NCBI GenBank assembly: GCA_015499985.1
Contig: JAAAUF010000749.1
Location: 1-20,738 of the forward strand
Direction: 5' to 3'
DNA: 20,738 bases
Source: Haplosporangium gracile
Lineage: Eukaryota; Mortierellomycota; Mortierellomycetes; Mortierellales; Mortierellaceae
Shown here: positions 11,438-20,738 of the stretch, in pieces
Layout: each line of letters opens with the position of its first letter
Numbering within the stretch: the first letter of the stretch is position 1
Made by a program: the position numbers and the translations under genes
The notes under the pieces: model-generated
Told to the model about the DNA's origin: nothing
The model's database searches: none
The model's input: the letters and a program-made list of their open reading frames with translations, nothing else

Positions 11438-12863
11438 TTAAACAATGCGGTCCATATCTCTGGCATAGAACATGGTCTGCTTGATGATCTGGTCGGCGGG
11501 AACGTTGATCTTTTCGTCTGCATCCGAGTGGAAGTACGCCTTTTGCTCCACAGGGTTGACCTTCCAGTTGCGCTATTAGATATATCCAAATGAAGGGAAC
11601 AACTTGTTAGCGGATAACATCAACAAGCAAGCAAGCAAGCGTTTATGGGATTCGCATCTCTCAAATACAACGTGTGGATAAAGGCTTTAAGCATACCTCC
11701 TTTGCAAAGTTCAAGATGTCCTCCATGTTTGTAAAGAACAAGAGCGTTCCTGCGTCCGACAAGGGCAGACTGGTGTACGCCTTTTCGCTGCAGCTTGCAA
11801 TCTCATTCCTAAATTCATGTAGCACACAAAACACGACGGCCAAAGTCAGTTTCGTGTCATCAGATAGAACGACCTTCCCTCTAATGTGTCATGACATCCT
11901 TGCCGCGAATAAAGCAGCATGTTATGTACCTGATGGTGTCCATCAAGATATCGATAAAGAAGAGGTACTCCTGCGAGGGGACCTCAGACCGTGAGCTCCA
12001 AACTCTGTTATAGCTGCCCTCCATCAGTGACTGCTCCAGCTTAATGGGGTGCTGGATCGCAGGGTTGTTGTGAAGTTGTTCAGGGTCGATTGTCTCCAGT
12101 GCTGTGTGAAAGTCCGAGATCCTGTTTTGGGACAAGAGGCAGAGCAAGTTAAGACCGATCAGATTGTATTTAAGAGGCGAGGCAGGCAACGCACTATGAA
12201 TAAATAGAAGAAAGGTAAAGGGTGTCAGGAACATGATAATCTTCAGATGCTTGCTTGGCTCAAAATGTCTGCGTTAGCACAATTGGAAAGAGGCAATTTG
12301 CTTTGTTCAATGGAGCAGCAGACATACCTGTGATCGTTATAGTAGGTCTGAAGTTGCGCCATATATCTCTCGAACGAAGGAATGTTCTTTGTGCGGACAC
12401 TCCACTGTGCTCCAATCTCCAGAACATCGCCTAATATCGAAAAAAATGAACAATGTCAAATATTTGTTATGCACCCTTCGCGTTTCTTATCCATAGAATG
12501 CCTCCATGTTGAAAGAGAACTACAGAAAGAAAGGTGAAGCAGTATGATTCCTTACGCGCCAAGGTCAGCTCTTCGATGTTGTTGGGTCTCTCCTCATGTG
12601 TTAAGTAAGAAAGCTCGATGAGGGCAATCTATTCGTTGTCGCCACATAGAATAGAAAAAATTGTCAGCATTGGAATCGTCATAGTAGTTGTTGTCTGCAT
12701 GTCGTTGTTGTCACTTTCTTGTTTCAAGTGTCCTCATGACACTCGTTGAATGCGGTACCTTGAGCTGACTGAGGAACTGACCGCACTTTGCGAGGTCGGG
12801 GTTGGCCGAGTTGTACTCCTGGCTGAGGGCTTGTGCCAAACGCTTGACTTCTGAAATGGCCAT
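11438..12863 (-). CDS. RPN12: 26S proteasome regulatory lid subunit Rpn12 (PSMD8)
   Basis: Minus-strand exons: 12863-12759, 12628-12556, 12430-12328, 12193-11930, 11808-11697, 11572-11438, giving 263 aa (yeast Rpn12 is 274). Introns are 121-134 bp. The protein is a PCI-type (CSN8/PSMD8/EIF3K) helical subunit of the 19S lid. The most conserved parts are [27 protein letters not shown] (about 58-86), [21 protein letters not shown], a SLMEGSYN block, and a C-terminal [10 protein letters not shown] that matches the family's terminal hydrophobic helix used in lid assembly. The ATG at 12863 has an excellent CACC context and gives the expected N-terminal length. The upstream DNA carries a TGACGTCA composite element shared with the Ubc4 promoter. 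Confidence 0.95.
11624..11640. repeat. (CAAG)n tetranucleotide repeat in RPN12 intron 5
   Basis: About four copies of CAAG lie within intron 5 (11573-11696) of RPN12. It is a simple-sequence repeat with no evident role. Confidence 0.7.
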
Positions 12864-13081
12864 GGTGGTGAATATATGCTTTTGGTATTGGCTATTGAGT
12901 TTGGTGTGAGTTTGAGTCGGTAGTTGTTGAGAGTTGACGGGGATTCGGCGAATGGTCTGATGTCTGTGGTTTTCTAGAAAATAGAAAGCGAAAAAAGAAA
13001 AGAAGCGCTGCTTTAGTCCAAAGGGTGTGTGTCAGCCCTCTTGGGCGTCGTGTCCCCTCCTCAACGCGTAATTTGGCTGGC

Positions 13082-13104
13082 AGTCAAAAAAAAACGTGAC
13101 GTCA
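13082..13104 (-). promoter_or_regulatory. Composite TGACGTCA element in the RPN12 promoter
   Basis: On the + strand AGTCAAAAA (13082-13090) is followed after 5 bp by GTGACGTCA (13096-13104). In the RPN12 sense it reads TGACGTCAC-N5-TTTTTGACT, centred about 237 bp upstream of the ATG. TGACGTCA is the full CRE/ATF palindrome bound by bZIP proteins of the CREB/ATF type. The same arrangement occurs before UBC4 at 20622-20644. Confidence 0.6.
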
Positions 13105-13121
13105 GCACTACGGCCAAAAAA

Positions 13122-13126
13122 ATTGG
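13122..13126 (-). promoter_or_regulatory. CCAAT box, RPN12 sense
   Basis: ATTGG on the + strand is CCAAT in the RPN12 direction, about 260 bp before the start codon and 18 bp beyond the TGACGTCA element. It is a candidate HAP/NF-Y site. A pentamer occurs often by chance, so support is modest. Confidence 0.3.
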
Positions 13127-14340
13127 ACGCGAGACGCGACAAGTCAATCACCAAGCTACCCATAGTTTACACACCTTGGGTTCGGTGACAGTTAACAACA
13201 TACTGACTGAGGACAAGACAATACCAGTAAGTCCATCAAGCTTCGCGCTCCGTTGAAAAATGAGTAGCTAGTTTAGTTAACCTCCCATGTCCCGCCATAG
13301 TATCGGTTATAGCCGGTCAATTGGACCCGTATTGTATGCACCTTCCTTCCTTCTTATAGCTTTGTTGCAACAAGGGCTAAGAAAGGATTTGAGAGGTCTT
13401 ACTGTAATAGTCCTCATTTCACCCAAGATCGATCGCGAACGTGCGTGCTTCAGCAAAGACAATAAAGTTGATTCCACTTTCCTCACCCTTTAGGCTGCCC
13501 GTTATTTTTTTTCAGGGCATGAATTAGTGAAGACATATAACGCAACACAATTGACGGACTCATTTGCGTTGGACAAATATGTAGCGACGGAGATATATAG
13601 CGACTTTCACAGAGAAAGAGAGAGACAGACGGACCAGATAATCAGATCCATGTTCCGATCCGGATCGTTGGTCTAATCCTCGTTCATCTTGTTTGAATAC
13701 CCTCCATGGTCTCTCTCCTTCTGTCCCTCTCTCTGTTTGTTATCGTTGCTGTTAAGACCAAAGTCGAGGCCAACTGGCATTTATGTGCCCGACCCGACAT
13801 GGGAATGCATTTGCTTGGAAGTATAGGAAAAGCCATAACTTCTACTGTTAGAAGCAAATAATTGATGATGAATGAAGATAGCAATTCCAATCTATCCAGT
13901 CCATGCACACGGAGAACAGAAAACACATAACACATACGCCATAAGGACGGTTATATACACTTGTTTTCGTACTCCTTCGTCAAACTCATTCAACCAGTCC
14001 ATGACGATGGTCAGAAGCAGGATGTTACGATTCCAACTACTCGACATTTCACACTTTTTTTTTTCTACTCTCAAACAGATTCAATTGTCCAAGGCTGTTT
14101 TGTGCCCCTTCTTTTTGTGTAGTGCTCTATGCGTGTGTGCACTGTTTGTGTTACCTTTTTTTTTTTTTTGTCTATCGCCTCCGCCTACTAGCCCATTGAC
14201 ATGACCGTGTCCGGCTCGTGGTAAAATTAAATTTCCTGGTAGTACTCTTCTCCAAAGTCTGATGGTGCGCGATCTTGCAACTTTGACCGGAGGGAGCGAG
14301 ATACACAAGAGAGTTGGATGCATAAAGCGAGACACGCTCA

Positions 14341-14642
14341 CTCACCTCTTCTCTTCTCCTTCTCCCTCTCTTTTCCTTCTCCTTCTCTCGCTCGTTCTAT
14401 TTCCTTTTCGTCTTATAAGCCAGTGGATTACTTTTATAACTTGACCGCTTCGACTCGACCAGCCTTTCTCCTCCTTTCCTGTTTCTCCACCCTCACTCGC
14501 CTTCCTCTTATTACTATATTCTCGCTTCCTCTCTCTCTTTCTCTCTCTCTTCTCTCTCTTTTTCTCTTCTCTCTTCCTTTTCCTCTTCATCTCTTCTTTT
14601 CGTGTTCCCCTCAGAAAGAAAGAAAGAAAGAAGGAAAGAAGA
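14341..14642 (+). repeat. Pyrimidine tract followed by (GAAA)n purine run
   Basis: From 14341 to 14611 the + strand is mostly C and T, densest at 14521-14610, with a short mixed interruption at about 14413-14460. It is followed by an almost pure purine run of GAAA/GGAAA repeats (14613-14642). The two parts are partly complementary and would lie in the kinase 5' leader or core promoter. Such tracts mark fungal promoters and leaders and can form unusual DNA structure. Confidence 0.7.
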
Positions 14643-14659
14643 CTCTCTCTCTCCTCTTG

Positions 14660-14842
14660 ATGCACCTACTCTTCCACGCAGTAACACCCCAATTCCCCCT
14701 GCCTACTACCCTACTCAGTCCCTCTGAAACAAGACGCGTTGTTCACCAGCCAATAGAAAAAATCACAAAAAAACACAGCGGTCGTTGCTCGTTCATCACC
14801 CTAAATACCACTTCCCCTAATACCACCTCACCTAAACCTTAG
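14660..14842 (+). other. Candidate upstream ORF in the kinase leader (60 codons)
   Basis: I see only one ATG between the purine run and the kinase start. It begins at 14660, runs 60 codons and stops with TAG at 14840-14842, 88 bp before the kinase ATG. Its start context is weak (T at -3, C at +4), whereas the kinase ATG has A at -3, so leaky scanning is likely. The peptide is Thr/Pro/Ser-rich and unlike any family I know. It matters only if transcription starts upstream, for example from the TATAAG at 14414. Confidence 0.3.
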
Positions 14843-14930
14843 CTGAAGCTCTCTCTTTACAACTCATTCACGAACGATAATACCCTCACCTCTCTCACGA
14901 GTAGTCCATATCCCATTTATTTTACCCATT

Positions 14931-17900
14931 ATGAATACCGCTGCCCCAAACCCATCCCATAACACTCGACAGGATGCCCATGCTGCTGAAAGGATCTCTG
15001 CCCAAGAGGCTATGAAGGACATGAGAATCAGCGAACCTCACCAGGTGCGTTCATTCTTCTTCACCTCACGCAACGTACTTTGGCTTCTTTCTTCTTTTTT
15101 ATTTTTCGCTACTGCCTTTCTCTCAAGTCCTCCATCCCTTATTTCCTTGTCATACCAGTACACCATGATCGTCACTCTAAACATACCACTTGATGTCCCC
15201 ATTACTCTCATGTCACAACAAAAAAAAGAATGTGCATAGGAGAAAATCCGCTGATATTGACACGACATATGGCGCCTCGCGAGTCGATCGCCATCTAGCC
15301 AACCGCACCCAGAGTGTCAGAGAATCCTCCAAGGCATACCCATCGGAGGTGAGTAGGGAAAAAAAGCGAGCAAATAATCGACAATCAAGCAATATATACG
15401 TTAGTTGACAACGCAAGAAAAAGGGGGTTCTCGAAGATTCAATTCTGTTGTTGTTGTTATTGTTATATGAAATGCTGAAATCCCAGTGCGGTTGTGACTT
15501 ATGTAAAACTAATCTCCCTTTTTTTTTTCTATCCCCTCCCTTTTCATTTCTCTAATGTTACTTGACAAAACAAAAGAAGGAGGCAGCGCCTTTAAAGTTG
15601 GTTCAGACACCATCAGCAGCAATAGCATCTATCGAGCGCCGGCGCTCCAAGGCGGAATCAATTGCAGAATCTCCCGCCCATTCTACTCACGGCGGCAGTC
15701 AAAACAACCATTACAACCATTCCACGAACACTACAAACGGCAGCAGCAATAATAACCACCACCAATATCGTCAACTTCAGCAACAGTCTTATTCATCCAA
15801 TCATCAGGGCTCGGTTGCGTCTACTGCTGGTGTTGCAGCTGCAGCCCCCATAGTGGTCACTGCAGCGGTAGTTCTTACTCCAATTGAACAGGATCATGGA
15901 TTTCATTCTGCACCAACAAATGAGCTCCATAATCAAAAGGCACTTATCCCGACGTCACCCTCCAGCCCTGTTGATAATAACGTTTCCTCTGCCCAACAGC
16001 ATCATTATCAGCAGCAACAGCCACCTGCATCCAGTCGCCAGCCGCGACTCGGCAACGTTAGCAGCACTAAGGTATATCATCCTCAACTTCCAACAGATCG
16101 GCGAGCTGCGCCACATTTAGCCTACGATAGTGAACTGACACACTATCATTCCTTTCCGTCTCATCATAGGAGTCGTACAGACGCAAATATGGTGAGATTC
16201 AAGGTTACACATACATTGGTACCATCGGTCAGGGCAACTTTGGAAAAGTCCTCCTGGCAGAGAACGACATCACTGGCGAGCAGGTAAACACAATTGCTCG
16301 ACCCCTTCCTTCTTCCCTTTTCCTTTTTTTTTTTCCTTTTGCATTGACGCAAAAAAACTAACCCAAAATACCGTTTGTTTCTTATTTTCATGTCGCTATT
16401 TCCTTTAGGTTGCAGTGAAGATCTTGGAAAAGGCGCAGTTTAAGAGCGAGCAGCAGCGTCTCCACGCGACGCGTGAGGCCCGTTTGATGGCGACCCTGCG
16501 CCACCCCAACATTGTCGATGTCAAGACGGTGATGGAGGATGACTACCGGATCCTGATCGTCATGGAGAACCTGACTGGAGGTGAACTGTTTGACTATATA
16601 TCCAACAAGGGGTCCTTGGACGAGAAGGAAGCCCGTCGTATCTTCCAGCAGATCGTTCTTGCCATCCATTACTGCCACGAGGTAAATACAATCGCTACGA
16701 TTGATATAGACGTTGCTTGTATAATCTACTATGACTCTAACTATTTCTCGATTTCTTCTTTGATTGACATTTAGAACAATGTGGTGCACAGAGACTTGAA
16801 ACCAGAAAACATCCTGCTCGACAGCAAGCGCAACGTCCGAGTGGCCGATTTCGGGTTCGGAAACAACTGGCACAAGGATCGCCATCTGACCACCTACTGT
16901 GGCTCACCCTTCTACGCTGCCCCAGAGATGGTCAGTGGTACCCCTTACATTGGACCCGAGACCGATGTCTGGTCGTTGGGGGTCATCCTCTATGTCCTTG
17001 TCTGCGGACGTTTGCCCTTCGATGCCAGCGATCTTCCTGCCCTTTTCGCACAGATCAAGCGAGGAAACTATCAGAAGCCTCGTGAAGGCTCCATCGGTAT
17101 GCCACGATTTTTTCTATTCTTTTTCTGCTATTTAACACGCTATCGGTTGAATGTACCGCAGCATCGCTGACACTATTTTTTTTGTTTTTGTTTTTTTAGA
17201 TGTGTGCTCGTTGATTCACCGCATGTTAACGGTCGACCCCAAGCGCCGCGCAACATTGACAGACGTTCTACGATCCCGCTGGATGCGCGTCGACGGCAAG
17301 GACACTGTCTCCGTCACCCTCCCAGCCCTCTCCACTGCGCCCGCTACCATCCATCTCCCCTCTACCTCCACCACTCGCACCACTTCTCCACAGCATCAAC
17401 AGCCTCAGGCAAAGTCGGCTGGTCTGCCCACCTTCCACCCCAACGAAGATATCAGCAAGACCATGAACGTTACCCCTACTACCTCAACGTCCCCACAGCC
17501 GCAACCGCCTACTGTCAACACTAACCGCCACTCCTTCCACCCTACCACTACCAACAACGACTACCACCCCTACAACAATAATCAACAACAACCTCACCAA
17601 CACCACCAGTATCCACAGCAGCATCCTTACCACAGCCACCATCAAATGGACACCTCATCCTCCCCCTCACCAATAAGCCCCGTCCCGGACCTATACGACC
17701 ACGACGAAGAAATGAGCGACGTCTCCCCCTCCATGGCCACCATCTCTCCCAGCACACCCATCGGCCCCACTTCCCGTGACGAAGCCCTCGCCCTGGCCGC
17801 CGCCAACGCCGTTGCAGTCGGTCTGGTCCACCCATCCTCTCATCAGAAGCGCTCCAACAATATGAACGTGTCTTCAGGTAACACGGACGACAAGATGATG

Positions 17901-18107
17901 ATGCGCCACCCTTACAAGCAACACAACCGCTCGTACTCGGTCCACACCTCCAGCGGTGTTTCTCCTGCCTCTGGTGAGGCAGTCACCATTACAATGTGTC
18001 CCTCCAACGACGCACTTAATGATTTCGATTCTTCGTCCAAGAAGAAGAGAAAGACTTTGACAAAGCTCCGCCAGTTCTTTCGTTTCGAGACCGCCGCCAA
18101 GTGCTAG
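14931..18107 (+). CDS. Ser/Thr protein kinase, CAMK group, AMPK/Kin4-related
   Basis: Exons: 14931-15044, 15229-15348, 15577-16071, 16170-16283, 16409-16681, 16775-17096, 17200-18107, giving 781 aa. The catalytic domain is at about 255-515 and looks active: glycine loop GQGNFGKV (263-270), VAVK lysine K285, HRDLKPEN (377-384), DFG (397-399), YAAPE (419-423). The activation loop has TYCGSP, with T412 at the position LKB1-type kinases phosphorylate in AMPK relatives. DFGFGNNW resembles Kin4-type kinases, but orthology is unproven. The N-terminal 250 residues and the C-terminal 265 are low-complexity, with His/Asn/Gln/Ser/Pro runs. The C-terminus ends in a basic segment (SSKKKRKTLTKLRQFF). No UBA or KA1 domain is recognisable. 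Exon 1 to 2 splicing is the weakest point: the AAG acceptor at 15228 keeps frame, while the better-looking CATAG at 15239 does not. The start is the first ATG of the open frame. Confidence 0.85.
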
Positions 18108-18517
18108 GCAAGACGGATGAACGTTGTTTTCGAAGTGAATGCACGAACACAAGAAGAAAAAAAAATGCGCAAGCTAGGACTTGCCACTACTTTGTGCAAA
18201 CCATCAACCATCGATCTAGTATCGATGCAGCCATAAAAGTCTCCTTTTTTTATTTCAGCAAATACACCAACAAGCAAGCAAAACAAACAAGCGAACATAA
18301 TAAACACCTCTGCTGTCGCTTCCTGCCCCCAAATCCACAACTTTCGCACCATTGCACCGCCTTATCAAACAAAAGGACGCATCACTGGACGGCCTGTCAA
18401 AACAAAAAGGAAAACGGCCACACATAAAAAGTTCACTTTGCTTTATTATCCGTAGATTTCTTTTGTAGCCACCATCTTTTGTATTTCCTGGGGATACCGA
18501 AGTCGCCATGATCAAAT
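18108..18517. other. Convergent 3' intergenic region, kinase / UBC4
   Basis: This 410-bp gap between the two stop codons should hold both 3' UTRs and polyadenylation signals. It is A-rich on the + strand, with runs such as AAGCAAGC and AAACAAAC at about 18270-18295. I found no gene or RNA in it. Confidence 0.5.
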
Positions 18518-20490
<1,973 letters not shown>

Positions 20491-20621
20491 GGCTTGATTG
20501 TTGGATTGTCGAGTGGGTTGTTGATGTGTTTGAGGAAGAAAAGAAGAAAAAGAAAAATCCTTGTCCAGCAAGAACAAAAGATATCAAATTGCTTGACCCC
20601 TTTCGCCGAGGTGTGACCTGG

Positions 20622-20644
20622 AGTCAAAAAGATGTGTGACGTCA
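20622..20644 (-). promoter_or_regulatory. Composite TGACGTCA element in the UBC4 promoter
   Basis: On the + strand AGTCAAAAA (20622-20630), five bases, then GTGACGTCA (20636-20644). In the UBC4 sense it reads TGACGTCAC-N5-TTTTTGACT, centred about 150 bp before the ATG. Sequence, spacing and orientation match the RPN12 element at 13082-13104. It is a candidate bZIP (ATF/CREB-type) site. Confidence 0.6.
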
Positions 20645-20666
20645 ACTTATTTTTGCTGAGCAAAAC

Positions 20667-20680
20667 AAAAATAGACAAAA
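20667..20680 (-). terminator. RNA polymerase III T-run terminators of tRNA-Phe
   Basis: In the tRNA direction a TTTT (20680-20677) begins 5 nt after the mature 3' end, and a TTTTT (20671-20667) follows. This fits polymerase III termination. The second run ends 23 bp before the UBC4 TGACGTCA element. Confidence 0.75.
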
Positions 20681-20684
20681 TAAT

Positions 20685-20738
20685 TGCGACCTGTGTGGAT
20701 TGAACACACGACCTTCAGATCTTCAGTCTGACGCTCTC
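20685..20738 (-). tRNA. tRNA-Phe (anticodon GAA), 3' part
   Basis: Read on the minus strand, this is the 3' two-thirds of a tRNA, cut by the window edge in the D arm. The anticodon stem TCAGA/TCTGA encloses loop CTGAAGA with anticodon GAA (20724-20722). The T arm is GTGTG-TTCAATC-CACAC, which includes the B box. The 3' acceptor strand AGGTCGC and discriminator A (20685) follow. No intron interrupts the anticodon loop. The 5' acceptor strand lies outside the window, so pairing of the acceptor stem cannot be checked. Confidence 0.92.

Larger units (their letters stand above)
12864..14930. other. 2.07-kb gene-free region between RPN12 and the kinase
   Basis: This divergent intergenic region is the longest gap in the window. 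Open frames here are short, unlike any family I know, and rich in simple sequence. From left to right it contains the RPN12 promoter (composite TGACGTCA element 13082-13104, reversed CCAAT box 13122-13126), an unassigned middle part (about 13200-14300) with a 12-bp palindrome at 13656-13667, TATAAG at 14414-14419, and a long pyrimidine-rich kinase leader (14341-14611). I see no tRNA, snRNA or rRNA. A non-coding RNA or 5' UTR exon in the middle part cannot be excluded from sequence alone. Confidence 0.5.

Noticed and set aside
13029..13493. Two small + strand open frames in the gene-free region
   Set aside because: They show no family similarity, no neighbouring exons that extend them, and ordinary intergenic composition. 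One overlaps the RPN12 promoter element.
14318..14842. 174-codon open frame across the CT tract before the kinase
   Set aside because: Its Ser/Leu/Phe/Pro composition simply reflects the pyrimidine repeat and the GAAA run. Only the part after the ATG at 14660 is kept, as a possible uORF.
16186..16220. Possible frameshift at the start of the kinase domain
   Set aside because: The frame change is explained by a normal intron at 16072-16169, with donor AAG/GTATAT, a CTGAC branch-like site and acceptor CATAG. It joins exon 3 to ESYRRKYGEI in frame.
16388..16885. 165-codon open frame antisense to kinase exons
   Set aside because: It crosses a true intron and the conserved catalytic exons on the other strand. 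It is a shadow frame.

Overview
The window is nuclear DNA of a filamentous, early-diverging fungus, probably Mucoromycota or Mortierellomycota. That placement is my inference. It rests on seven intron-dense genes (5 to 19 coding exons, introns mostly 83-190 bp with GT...AG ends), pyrimidine-rich leaders, and a mix of gene families that includes a DDX20/Gemin3-type helicase absent from budding yeast. I rebuilt every gene model by hand from splice sites, reading-frame continuity and family similarity. All seven close in frame from ATG to stop.

Layout: (1) 299-5351 (+), an M16 zinc metallopeptidase of the YOL098C/C05D11.1 type, 19 exons, 1004 aa. (2) 5460-7648 (-), a DDX20-like DEAD-box helicase, 3 exons, 663 aa, convergent with gene 1. 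(3) 8133-9364 (+), a syntaxin-8-like Qc-SNARE, 231 aa, divergent from gene 2. (4) 9674-11177 (+), quinolinate phosphoribosyltransferase of de novo NAD synthesis, 298 aa. (5) 11438-12863 (-), 26S proteasome lid subunit Rpn12, 263 aa. (6) A gene-poor stretch of about 2.07 kb. (7) 14931-18107 (+), an AMPK/Kin4-related Ser/Thr kinase with long H/N/Q-rich flanks, 781 aa. (8) 18518-20490 (-), a Ubc4/UBE2D-type E2 enzyme, 147 aa. (9) 20685 to the window end (-), the 3' part of a tRNA-Phe(GAA).

The genes are housekeeping genes, not a cluster with one task. Rpn12 and Ubc4 both belong to the ubiquitin-proteasome pathway. Their promoters share an unusual composite element: a perfect TGACGTCA palindrome plus a TTTTTGACT block, with the same spacing and the same orientation relative to each gene. 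This is the most interesting signal in the window. Other points of interest are an 8-nt micro-exon, a poly-A 3' splice site, a foldback in a Ubc4 intron, an outsized Ubc4 first intron, a Tyr/Pro-rich helicase tail, and a single uORF in the kinase leader. I saw no transposon, CRISPR array, prophage or new multi-gene system.
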